NCBI GenBank assembly: GCA_964651245.1
Contig: CAZYVI010000012.1
Coordinates: 1-64,000 of the forward strand
Direction of reading: 5' to 3'
Length of the DNA stretch: 64,000 nt
DNA from: Avedoeria sp964651245
GTDB taxonomy: Bacteria; Chloroflexota; Anaerolineae; Epilineales; Epilineaceae
Shown: in pieces, positions 51,622 through 59,831 of the stretch
How positions within the stretch are numbered: the stretch's first letter is position 1
Layout: each line of letters opens with the position of its first letter
Notes under the pieces: generated by a model
Seen by the model: only the letters and a program-made list of their open reading frames with translations
Databases searched by the model: none
What the model was told of the DNA's origin: nothing
Position numbers and translations under genes: made by a program

Positions 51622-52539
51622 TCAGGCGTAGGCGTAGCCGAGCGCGCTGATGTCGCGCGTGTCCGCCTCCGTCTCCGGCCACGGGTCCAAGATCGCGCTC
51701 GAGCCGCTCAGGGGCGGGTTCTGGCCCGGGTGCGTGGCCTGCCACAGCGCCCAGCGCCGGTCGATCTCGGCGTGGTGCATCCAGAACACCGGGTCGGCCG
51801 GCGCCGTCGCGAACATCTGCATCGACCCGCCGACCCAGACATGGCCGGAATCGTGCACCCCTTCCAGATCCGATGTGAACAGGCTGAACGTCGGCTGCGC
51901 GGCCGCGGCGGCGACGTCGGCGGCGGTCGGCAATGTGGCGCCGAACCCGATCGACCGCGTGACCGTGTGCGGACCCGCGGCCAGCTGGATCGTGGGCGCG
52001 AAGCCCTGCAGCCACGCCGGGAAGGCCTGCTCGTCGCTCGAGTTCCAGTACGGGATGCAGACGGTCGGGTCGATCGACATGAGCAGCGCTTCGAACCGCA
52101 GCAGGTAGATCCGGTGCCAGGGCAGGAAGCGCGGGTTGCCGTGCGCCTGATGCGCCGCGTTGCCGTGAATGTCCACCAGCGGGCCGAGGGCGCCGGCGGC
52201 GTTGGCCGCGGTGAACGCGTTGAGGAAGCGGCTCTGCTCGTCGGCGGTCAGCTGGCGGTGGTCCTTGCGCACGCAGAGGTCGCCGGGCTCTTCGCCGCAT
52301 GTCCGCGGCGGCTTGTAGTCCGCCTTGCGCGGCCGGAAGCAGAGGTGGTCGAGCGGGTGGGGGATGTAGACGGGCGGTTCCGGGGACGCATAGGTGCCGT
52401 AGATCCGGGGATCGGGGTAGCGCGGGTTGACCGGCGGCTCGAGGGGGTGGTCGGACGGGTGGTCGTCGTGGCCGTCGTGGTAGGGCGGACGGTGGGGCTT
52501 GTGGCGCGGGTGATCGTGGCCGTGGGCGGGCGTCGACAT
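51622..52539 (-). CDS. Tyrosinase family copper oxidase with His-rich N-terminus
   Basis: 305 residues. Type-3 copper enzyme that oxidises phenols to quinones. The CuA site is in VDIHGNAAHQAHGNPRFLPWHR (His-x8-His spacing visible before WHR). The CuB site is HDSGHVWVGGSM plus DPVFWMHHAEIDR. The first 31 residues contain nine His (positions 6, 8, 10, 13, 16, 21, 24, 27 and 31) with Asp and Pro, which looks like a built-in copper-collecting tail; no separate caddie gene is adjacent. No signal peptide is seen, so it is probably cytoplasmic or exported by another route. ATG 52539 follows GGAGGATC. The 286 nt upstream hold no recognisable gene. Substrate unknown. Confidence 0.88.
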   Translation of the reverse strand: MSTPAHGHDHPRHKPHRPPYHDGHDDHPSDHPLEPPVNPRYPDPRIYGTYASPEPPVYIPHPLDHLCFRPRKADYKPPRTCGEEPGDLCVRKDHRQLTADEQSRFLNAFTAANAAGALGPLVDIHGNAAHQAHGNPRFLPWHRIYLLRFEALLMSIDPTVCIPYWNSSDEQAFPAWLQGFAPTIQLAAGPHTVTRSIGFGATLPTAADVAAAAAQPTFSLFTSDLEGVHDSGHVWVGGSMQMFATAPADPVFWMHHAEIDRRWALWQATHPGQNPPLSGSSAILDPWPETEADTRDISALGYAYA

Positions 52540-52825
52540 CGCGATCCTCCTTGGCGGGAACGGCGCCCGTCCCGGCGCACCGAGCGACGGCGCACGTCCG
52601 CGACCTGGGGGCGTGGGCGGTCCTGGGCAGCGTGCCGGTCTAGGCTGGGAGGCTCAGTGTCACCGCCGCGAGCGCGCGGCGCCATGGGTGCGTGCGCCAA
52701 CAATCGGCCACGCGGCGGGCGCGGGCCCACTTCGCGACGCCATCGCCCTCCCTGGCGACCGGACGCGGGCGCGGGTGGGGACCTATCCCGGTGCAGCGTC
52801 GCGCCAGCGCGTGCCGTCGCGACCG

Positions 52826-53899
52826 TCACCCCGTGTCCGAACGGTCGGCCGCCCGCTCGTCGTCCGCCTCGAACGCCGCCCGGTGCCCGTGGTACGGCTC
52901 GCGCCCGACGTCGACCGCCACGTGCCGCGCCCAGAGCGCGTCGGCCAGGCCGGCCGGGTCGCCGGCGGCCGGCACGCCCTGGGCCGTGAAGTACTGGCAG
53001 ACCCGCGCCACGTCGCGGTCGAAGATCCGGCGGGCGGCCGGGTTCTCGTAGGGGTCGACGGCCTGCGGGAAGTCGATGACCGTGGCCTCGCCGGCCCAGT
53101 ACAGGAGGTTGTAGGCCGAGAGGTCGCCGTGGACGACGCCGTGGGCCAGCATCGTCTCGACGTCGGCCATGACCGCCTCGAACAGCCGCGCCGCGTCGGC
53201 GCGGGGCAGCCGGACCTGTGACAGCGTCGGCGCGGCGGTGCGGGCGTCGCCGACGTAGCCAAGAAGGAGCGTCTGGCCCTGGAGGCCGTAGAGGCGCGGC
53301 ACCCGGCAGCCGGCGGCCGCCAGCCGCTGCAGCGTCTCGGCCTCGTGCGCCAGCCACGACTGGAAGCGCATCTCCATCCCCACCGCCGTGCGCTTGGCCA
53401 GCGCCCGCAGCGCGCGCCGGTCGCGCACCAGGCTCTTGCCGTCGGCGCCGAGGTCGGCCCGTCCCTGGCGGTAGAGGCTGTCGTTGCGCAGGTTGCGGAA
53501 CCGGCGCGGGCGGTAGACCTTGGCCGCCACGTGCGCCACCCCCAGGTTGGGGTGGGCAGCGCAGAGGTAGACGTTGGCCTCCTTGCCGCCCTTCACCAGC
53601 CGCAGGACGTCGGTGATGAGCGCGGCGTGGAGGAACGGTCCCAGCGCCTCGTTGAGCCACGCTTCCTCGAAGCGGGCCGGCTGGTAGGTCATCGCCGGGG
53701 CGTCGAACACGGCCCCGTTCACGTCGGTCAGGCTGGCGAACACCACCTCGTCGCTCGGCCGCGGCCGGCGCCGGCCGCGCGCGGTGGCGCGGTGGTCGCG
53801 GCGGGCGGCGGGCAGGTAGTCCTCGCTGAGCTCGATCGCGTCGAGCGCGTCGTCGAAGTCGTCGTCGGCCGCCGGGCGGCCGCGGGTCGGATCGGACAT
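52826..53899 (-). CDS. RIO-type atypical protein kinase
   Basis: 357 residues. RIO1-like kinase domain in residues about 95-330. It contains the loop LVKGGKEANVYLC in place of a canonical P-loop, the Lys in HVAAKVYRP, catalytic Asp259 in HGDLSAYN and the metal-binding Asp in TVIDFPQAVDPYENPAA. RIO kinases of archaea and eukaryotes act in ribosome maturation; the bacterial members have no settled role. The N-terminal 90 residues are acidic then basic and may bind a partner. ATG 53899 lacks a clear ribosome site. The region upstream on the same strand holds a terminator hairpin and a possible 19-residue peptide gene, so expression may involve attenuation (inference). Confidence 0.86.
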   Translation of the reverse strand: MSDPTRGRPAADDDFDDALDAIELSEDYLPAARRDHRATARGRRRPRPSDEVVFASLTDVNGAVFDAPAMTYQPARFEEAWLNEALGPFLHAALITDVLRLVKGGKEANVYLCAAHPNLGVAHVAAKVYRPRRFRNLRNDSLYRQGRADLGADGKSLVRDRRALRALAKRTAVGMEMRFQSWLAHEAETLQRLAAAGCRVPRLYGLQGQTLLLGYVGDARTAAPTLSQVRLPRADAARLFEAVMADVETMLAHGVVHGDLSAYNLLYWAGEATVIDFPQAVDPYENPAARRIFDRDVARVCQYFTAQGVPAAGDPAGLADALWARHVAVDVGREPYHGHRAAFEADDERAADRSDTG

Positions 53900-54004
53900 T
53901 TCGGGGTAGGCTCCACCGGTGGGCGCGCGGACGCGCCGAGGGTTGCGACGGGCGTCGCGCGGTGGGCCGATGGGGGCGCGGCGGCGCTTGCGCGCTCGCG
54001 CCCC

Positions 54005-54041
54005 GAAAGCACAACGGCCGCTGGCATGGTGCCAACGGCCG
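54005..54041 (-). terminator. Intrinsic terminator between the small peptide gene and RIO kinase
   Basis: On the minus strand CGGCCGTTGGCA pairs with TGCCAGCGGCCG (12 bp with one G-U) across a 3-nt loop. It is followed by TTGTGCTTT. This is the clearest intrinsic terminator with a T-rich tail in the window, 45 nt after the peptide stop and about 105 nt before the RIO start. Confidence 0.75.
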
Positions 54042-54085
54042 GTCGCGTCGATCCGAGCCGCCCTAACGGACGGCGATCGCGGCGC

Positions 54086-54145
54086 TTACCCGAGGCACCC
54101 GCACGACGCAGGGTTCACGGCGTGGCGGCGGACAATGGCTGTCAT
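54086..54145 (-). CDS. Possible 19-residue peptide gene
   Basis: ATG 54145 to TAA 54086 encodes MTAIVRRHAVNPASCGCLG. Support: GGAGG (minus strand, within AAAGGAGG) 10 nt upstream; a promoter-like TTGCTC-17-TATCGT about 65 nt upstream; and an intrinsic terminator 45 nt downstream. The peptide is basic in the middle and ends with a two-Cys tail (SCGCLG). It may be a stand-alone small peptide, a precursor of a modified peptide, or a leader peptide controlling the RIO kinase gene by attenuation. Actinobacterial Cys-rich leader peptides are a loose parallel only. No modification enzyme gene is adjacent. No homology claim is made. Confidence 0.5.
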   Translation of the reverse strand: MTAIVRRHAVNPASCGCLG

Positions 54146-54208
54146 CGTTGCGGGACCTCCTTTCATCCGGATCGGGGCTCGACGGCGGACCGTCGAGGCG
54201 CGGGCGCG

Positions 54209-54237
54209 ACGATAGCCTACTTCATCACACCGAGCAA
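54209..54237 (-). promoter_or_regulatory. Candidate promoter upstream of the small peptide gene
   Basis: On the minus strand TTGCTC (54237-54232), 17-nt spacer, TATCGT (54214-54209). It overlaps the last codons and stop of the upstream membrane protein gene. Confidence 0.55.
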
Positions 54238-56283
54238 GTCGCTGCGGTCGTCGGTCCACCACTGCGCCCGCCCGTCGGCGGCCAGCGGGCGCCAGAGGCC
54301 GGGCCGGACGGCCTCGAGCGCGTCGATCACCGCCGCGTCGTCGGCCACCGCCACCGCCAGGGTGCGCGACGCCCCCTCGGCGCGCGCGGCGGAGTCGGGC
54401 TGCCAGTCGGCCACCGCCAGCGACACGCCGGGGCGGTGGGCGCCGTAGCCGGCCAGCACCCGGTCGAGCGCCAGCCACCGGCTCGAGACGTGGAGGACCA
54501 GCAGGCCGCCGGGCGCAAGCCGGGCGCGGAACGCGTCGATCGCTTCGGCCGTCAGCAGGTGGACCGGCACGACGTCGCCGCTGAAGGCGTCGACGACGAT
54601 CACGTCGAAGCTCGCCTCGGGCTCGGCGGCCAGCAGCAGCCGGCCGTCGCCGATCTTCACCTCGATGTCGCCCGGCGCGTCGGCCAGGTAGCTGAACTGG
54701 CGGCGGGCGACATCCTCGATCAGCGGATCGATCTCGTAGAACGTCAGGCGCGTGCCCGGCTTCGTCAGCGCCGCCAGGGCACCGGTGCCCAAGCCGATCA
54801 CCCCCACCCGCGCGCCCGGCGCCAGCGCCGCCACCGGGCTGCCGAGCGGGCCGGCCGGATGGAAGTAGCGCGTCGGGATCCGGCGCCCGGCGTCGGCGAG
54901 GCGCTGCGAGCCGTGCTGGGTGGCGCCGTGGATCAGGACGCGCTCGCCCGGCAGGTCGGCGACCCGCACGACGCCGAAGAAGCTGCGCGCCGTCCGCACC
55001 GTGGCGCCGCCCTCGCCGGCGCCCAGCGCGCTCCAGACGGCCAGGGCGCACGCCGCGGCGGCGAACGCCATCCCGGCGGCGCTGCGGCGGCCGCGCGACG
55101 GGAGCGCCAGCACCGCCACGACCGCCAGAGTCAGCGGGTACTCGGTCACGCGGTCGAGGACCACCGGCGCCACCAAGCTGTTCAGCGCCCCGCCGGCCAG
55201 CCCGCCGATGGCCAGCCAGAGGTAGAACGACGACAGCCGCTCCGGCGCCGGCCGGTCGCGGGCCAGGTCGAGGTGGCACAGCAGCGCGCCGGCGAAGAGC
55301 GTGGCCAGGCTGAGCGGGGCGAGGAACGGCAGGTCGGTCACCGCGCCCAACAGCGAAACGCCCACGCACAGCCGCGCCGACCACGCCGCCGCGCGGCGCG
55401 GGATGCGCTCGGGCCAGCCGAACGCCAGGATGTAGGTCACCAGGTAGACCGCCAGCGGCACCGTCCAAAACAGCGGCGTGGCGGCGATCTCGGTCGACAG
55501 CGCCAGGGACGTCGACAGCGACAGGCCGACCGGGACGCCGGCGCGCACCGCCCACCCCAGCCGGCGGCGGAGCGTCGGAGCGTCGGCGGCGGGCGCGGCG
55601 GCCGGCGACGCGGCGACATTCGCGCCGGCGAGGCCGGGCCCGGCGGCCGTCCAAAGGCGGGCCATGCCGGCCGCCGTCAGCGCCGCGAAGACCGCGAAGC
55701 CGGCCGACCACAGCCCGCGCTGCGCCGCCAGGCCCAGGCGCGGCTCGACGAGCAGCGGGTAGCACGCCAGCGCCGCCAGCGAGCCGAGGTTGGAGGCGGC
55801 GTAGAGGCGGTAGGCGTCGACGCCGGGCCGCCGGACGACCTGCCACGCCTGGACGAGCGTGCTGTTGGCGGCCAAGGCGAAGAAGGGCAGCGCCACGGCG
55901 GCCGCCACCGCCAACACCACCCAGGGCACCGGCCAGGCGCCGGCGGGCGGGTGGGCGCCGAGGCGCAGCGCCGGCGGCAGCATCAGCGCCGCCGCCGCCA
56001 CGACCGCCGCCTGCAGCGCCACCTGGCGCTTCGGCGCGAGGCGGGCGCAGGCGTGGGCGTAGGCGTAGCCCGCCAGCAGCAGCGCCTGGAACACGACCTG
56101 GGCGGTGTTCCAGACCGCCGCGCTGCCGCCGTAGCCCGGCAGCAGCTGGCGCGCGACGAGCGGCTGGACGGCGAACAGCAGGAACGCGCTGCAGAACATC
56201 GCCGCCGCCGCCAGCGCCTCGGCCGGCGGCGGCGATGGCGCGGCGGTCGGTGGCGGCGGGGCGTTCGATCGCGGATCGGTCAC
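54217..56283 (-). CDS. Membrane-fused spermidine-synthase-like protein
   Basis: 688 residues. The N-terminal about 430 residues form some eleven to twelve hydrophobic helices (starting AAAAMFCSAFLLFAVQPLVARQLLPGYGGSAAVWN). The C-terminal part is a SpeE/methyltransferase-like Rossmann domain: GVIGLGTGALAALTKPG, FYEIDPLIEDVARRQF, DGRLLLAAEPEASFDVIVVD and DAFSGDVVPVHLLTAEA. This fusion is widespread as 'fused MFS/spermidine synthase', but the usual spermidine-synthase gate motif is replaced by DAFSGDVVP, so polyamine synthesis is doubtful. GTG 56283 is chosen because GGAGGG lies just upstream; no in-frame ATG fits. The last codons overlap the promoter of the small peptide gene. Confidence 0.82.
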   Translation of the reverse strand: MTDPRSNAPPPPTAAPSPPPAEALAAAAMFCSAFLLFAVQPLVARQLLPGYGGSAAVWNTAQVVFQALLLAGYAYAHACARLAPKRQVALQAAVVAAAALMLPPALRLGAHPPAGAWPVPWVVLAVAAAVALPFFALAANSTLVQAWQVVRRPGVDAYRLYAASNLGSLAALACYPLLVEPRLGLAAQRGLWSAGFAVFAALTAAGMARLWTAAGPGLAGANVAASPAAAPAADAPTLRRRLGWAVRAGVPVGLSLSTSLALSTEIAATPLFWTVPLAVYLVTYILAFGWPERIPRRAAAWSARLCVGVSLLGAVTDLPFLAPLSLATLFAGALLCHLDLARDRPAPERLSSFYLWLAIGGLAGGALNSLVAPVVLDRVTEYPLTLAVVAVLALPSRGRRSAAGMAFAAAACALAVWSALGAGEGGATVRTARSFFGVVRVADLPGERVLIHGATQHGSQRLADAGRRIPTRYFHPAGPLGSPVAALAPGARVGVIGLGTGALAALTKPGTRLTFYEIDPLIEDVARRQFSYLADAPGDIEVKIGDGRLLLAAEPEASFDVIVVDAFSGDVVPVHLLTAEAIDAFRARLAPGGLLVLHVSSRWLALDRVLAGYGAHRPGVSLAVADWQPDSAARAEGASRTLAVAVADDAAVIDALEAVRPGLWRPLAADGRAQWWTDDRSDLLGVMK

Positions 56284-56363
56284 CGGCGGCCCTCCAGGGC
56301 GGGCGACGATAGCGGGCCGGGCGGCCGTGCGCAAGGTCCGGGGCGGTCGCGGCCCCCGCGGCG

Positions 56364-59300
56364 CTAGCGTGCGGCCGGCGCCCCGACCCACGGCAGCCAC
56401 AACGCCGGCGCGTCGGCCTCGGGTCCGAGGAGCGCCGCATCGCCGTCGCCGGGCGGGTTGGCCGGGAACAGTCCCAGCAGCCCGATGCCGCGGCCGCGGT
56501 CCGGGTCCGGGCGGCCCACGGCGCCGGCGGTCGTCGGCAGCGCGACGCGCGCGCCGCCCGCCATGGGCACCGTCCAGCGCGCGACGCCGAACACGGCGTC
56601 GGGGTCGCGGCCGTCGTACGTCAGCCAGCCGCCGCCGTCGGGTACGGTGTCGACGAGCGGGTCGCGGTAGAGGTCGCCGTCGACGATGTCCTGGGCGATG
56701 ACGCGGAACCGGAACCGCAGCCGCGACGGCGTCAGGCCGGTGTCTTCGATCTGCAGCGGCAGCACGGTGAAGCGCGACGCCAGGTCGACGCCGGCGTGGT
56801 AGCGGCGGGCTACGCCCAGCCCGCCGCCGTCGGCGCTCGCCAGCCAGGCGATGACGCTGCCGCTGCGGAACGCGCCGGTCCGGACCAGCTCCTCGTCCTC
56901 CAGCGAGAGGCGGTAGTCGGCCGCCCCGTCGTCGTCGGTGTCGATCTCGATGGCCAGCCAGGTCTCGAGCGGGTGGGCCCGCACGCCGCGGCTGTGCAGC
57001 GCGAACGACACGATCGTGTTGCCGCTGCCCTCGGGGTCGGGCTCGGCCCGGACGCCGACGGCGTCGAGGTCGACCTTGTCGGGCACGTCGGACTCGGCGC
57101 CGTCGCGGGCGATGAGCGTGAACCACTCGGCCGTGCCCGGGTAGGGGCTGTCGTTGGCCAGCTCGATGGGGCCCGGCGGGCCGCCCTCCGCCGGCGCGGT
57201 CCACGACGCCGCCAGCCGGCTTGCGCGGCGGCCGAGGAGGTAAAACGGCAGCCGCCCGACCCGCGTGGTCGTGCCCGCGGCGTGGGCCTCGACCTCGCAC
57301 CAGCCGTCGATCTCGACCGCCGACAGGCTGTCGGCGTCGCTGACCGCGGCGCCGCCGGCCATCGGCCAGCCGATGAACCGCGCCGGGTCGATCGCCACCG
57401 CCAGCGTCGTCGTCACGCGCGCGCCGGGCGCGGCCACCGCCTCGACCGCGCCGAACGCCACCGCGCCGCGGTCGTCGCCGGCCTCGCGGAAGCGCGGCGA
57501 CAGCTGGTAGGTGACGGTCTGGGTCGAGGCGTTCGTGATCGCCACGGCCACCGGCACCGTCACCGGGGCCGTCAGCGCGCGCAGCCCGAGGTCGATCGTC
57601 GCCCGCCCATCGGCCGCCAGCAGCGCCGCGGCGGCGCCGGCCGCCGCCGCGTCGACGGCGCCGCCGCCCGAGAGCGACAGCGGCGGCGGGTCGGAATCGG
57701 CGGCCGAGACGCGCAGCGCGTCGGCGTCGGCGGTCGTCACCAGCAGGCGCCCGAGGCTCGGTGCGTCGAGCGCCACGCCGCGCGCGCGCCAGGCGGCGCG
57801 CGCCACGGCCGCCGCGCCGGCGGCGTGCGGCGCTGCCATCGACGTGCCCGAGAAGCGCGCACCGCGGTCGCCGGTGCCCAGGTAGGGCGCCAGGATGAGC
57901 TGGCCGGGCGCCGAAACCTCGGGCTTGAGCGCGCCGTTGCGGCCCGGGCCGCGGCTGGTGAACGACGACGGGGTGTCGTCGCGATCCGGATCGGGCACGC
58001 GGTGCAGCCGGGCGGTGACCGTGATGCCCTGGGCGGCGTCGGCGGCGATGCGATCGGCCACGTCGTCGCTGATCGCCCAGACCGGGATCCGGACGCTCGG
58101 GTCGCCGTCCCAGCGGCTGGCCACCGTCAAGCCCAGCTTGAGGTGGAACAGCGCGCCGACGGCGCCGGCCGCGGCCAGGCGCTGGGCCTGGGTCGTGGCG
58201 GTGCAGCCCTCGCCGCCCTCGCCCCACGACTCGTAGAACAGGCCCAGCGCGCCGGACGGGTCGGCGGCGAACGGATCGGCCGGCTGGGCGCCGCCGGCCG
58301 GGCAGCCGCGCCCGACGCGGGCCACCGGGGCCTCGACGTCGGCGCCAGGGTCGGGCGACCAGGGCTGGTGGTAGACCGTCCGCCGGTCCAGGATTTCCGG
58401 CGTCGGTTCGCCCGGCCGCGCCAGCCAGAGCTCCCAGCTGTGCTGCCCGGGCGGGACGTGGCTGGCCACCGCCAGCGCCTCGGGGGCGATCGCCGGCGCG
58501 CCGACGATGAACGGCAGGTTGCCGTCGTTGCCGGCCGCGGCCACGACGACGGCCCCGCTGGCCGTCAGGCGGGCGATCGCGCCGGCCTCGACGAGCACCT
58601 TGGCGCCGTAGGCGATGCCGAGGCTGAGGTTGACGACGTCGATGGCGCGCGGCGCGCCGTCCATCGCCGCCGCCAGGTTGGCCTCGAGGGTCCACTCCAG
58701 GCCGTCGAGGAGGAGGTCGGTCTGCGCGCCGGCGCCGAAGACCTTGACCGCCACGAGGTTGGCGCCGGGTGCGACGCCGGCCGGGACGTGCGGCGTGGCG
58801 TCGCCGGCGGCGATACCGGCGACGTGCGTGCCGTGGCCGTGGCTGTCGAGGGGGTCGGGGTCGGGCTCGGGCGTCCGGCGGCACAGCCCGCGCGCCTCGG
58901 CGGCGGCGGTGCAGCCCGGCAGGTAGCGCTCGCCGGCGACGTCGACGCCGCGCACCACCCGCGCCGTCGGGAACAGCGGCCGGCCGTCCCAGACGTCGTC
59001 GACGCGCGTCGGCGCCAGGGCGGCGGCGGCGTAGGCCAGGATCGTGCCCGGCCCGCCGAACGCGGCGTGGGTGTAGTCGACGCCGGTGTCGAGCACGGCG
59101 ATCGTCGTGCCGTGGCCGGCCGGCAGCGCATCGGCCGCGGCGGCGTTGCGACGGGCAATGACGTCGGGCGCGGCCGGCCCCGCGTTCGTCGGATGCACGG
59201 CGACCGTCGCCAGCGGCGCGCGGTCGACGGCCACGACGCCGGGCATGGCCCGCAGCCGGCGCTCGAGCCGCGGCGCATCGCCGGGCGGGAGGTGGACGAG

Positions 59301-59783
59301 CGCGCCGGCCAGGGCGCTGTCGTAGCGGCTGACCAGCCGGCCGCCCCCGGCGGCGACGACGGCGGCGACGGCGTCGAGGTCGGCGGCGATGCGCGCCGCG
59401 GCGGCGGCCACGTCGGCCGGGTCGCGCCGCCGCTGCCAGGCGTCGAAGCGCGTCGGACCGGCCAGCCGAACGACGCGGCTCGCGTCGGCCGGCCCGTCGG
59501 CGACGGGCGGGCGGCGGGGGCCGTCGCCCGGCGGTCGCCGCGGCCCCAGCGGCGGGCGCGGCGCGGCGGGCACGGCGACGACGGCGTGGGCCGGTGCGTC
59601 GACGATGGCAGGGCCGGCCGCGCCGGCGGCCTCGCGCGCGGACGCCGCCGGCGTCGATGCGGCGCCCGCGGCGCCGGGCGGCGCGGCGGCCAACGCCAGC
59701 AGGGCCGCGCCGGCGAGGGCGCGGGCGAGGGGGCGGGCGCGGGCGGCGCGCGGCTGGGAACGGGCGGTGGGGGTCATGTGCAT
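56364..59783 (-). CDS. Secreted subtilisin-like (S8) protease with PA domain
   Basis: 1139 residues. The signal peptide is in ARALAGAALLALAAAPPGAAGA. Next comes an inhibitor-like prodomain (about 100-200) with VVRLAGPTRFDAWQ. The catalytic triad is Asp232 (AVLDTGVDYTH), His317 (HGTHVAG) and Ser648 (SGTSMAAPHA), with the oxyanion Asn in AAAGNDG. A PA-type insertion (about 440-600, containing cysteines and GALFHLKLGLTV) lies between. The C-terminal 450 residues are beta-rich with Fn3-like segments. The end, PALWLPWVGAPAAR, carries the recurrent LP tag without the internal Arg at the usual place. ATG 59783 or 59777 has no ribosome site; it could be leaderless. Confidence 0.9.
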   Translation of the reverse strand: MHMTPTARSQPRAARARPLARALAGAALLALAAAPPGAAGAASTPAASAREAAGAAGPAIVDAPAHAVVAVPAAPRPPLGPRRPPGDGPRRPPVADGPADASRVVRLAGPTRFDAWQRRRDPADVAAAAARIAADLDAVAAVVAAGGGRLVSRYDSALAGALVHLPPGDAPRLERRLRAMPGVVAVDRAPLATVAVHPTNAGPAAPDVIARRNAAAADALPAGHGTTIAVLDTGVDYTHAAFGGPGTILAYAAAALAPTRVDDVWDGRPLFPTARVVRGVDVAGERYLPGCTAAAEARGLCRRTPEPDPDPLDSHGHGTHVAGIAAGDATPHVPAGVAPGANLVAVKVFGAGAQTDLLLDGLEWTLEANLAAAMDGAPRAIDVVNLSLGIAYGAKVLVEAGAIARLTASGAVVVAAAGNDGNLPFIVGAPAIAPEALAVASHVPPGQHSWELWLARPGEPTPEILDRRTVYHQPWSPDPGADVEAPVARVGRGCPAGGAQPADPFAADPSGALGLFYESWGEGGEGCTATTQAQRLAAAGAVGALFHLKLGLTVASRWDGDPSVRIPVWAISDDVADRIAADAAQGITVTARLHRVPDPDRDDTPSSFTSRGPGRNGALKPEVSAPGQLILAPYLGTGDRGARFSGTSMAAPHAAGAAAVARAAWRARGVALDAPSLGRLLVTTADADALRVSAADSDPPPLSLSGGGAVDAAAAGAAAALLAADGRATIDLGLRALTAPVTVPVAVAITNASTQTVTYQLSPRFREAGDDRGAVAFGAVEAVAAPGARVTTTLAVAIDPARFIGWPMAGGAAVSDADSLSAVEIDGWCEVEAHAAGTTTRVGRLPFYLLGRRASRLAASWTAPAEGGPPGPIELANDSPYPGTAEWFTLIARDGAESDVPDKVDLDAVGVRAEPDPEGSGNTIVSFALHSRGVRAHPLETWLAIEIDTDDDGAADYRLSLEDEELVRTGAFRSGSVIAWLASADGGGLGVARRYHAGVDLASRFTVLPLQIEDTGLTPSRLRFRFRVIAQDIVDGDLYRDPLVDTVPDGGGWLTYDGRDPDAVFGVARWTVPMAGGARVALPTTAGAVGRPDPDRGRGIGLLGLFPANPPGDGDAALLGPEADAPALWLPWVGAPAAR

Positions 59784-59831
59784 CGTTTAGAACGCCGCGG
59801 CGCGCCAAAGGGTGTCCGCGACGGCCCGAAC

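Noticed and set aside
54146..54166. Longer version of the small peptide starting at 54166
   Set aside because: That ATG lies in front of the AAAGGAGG itself, so it would have no ribosome site; the ATG at 54145 is correctly spaced.
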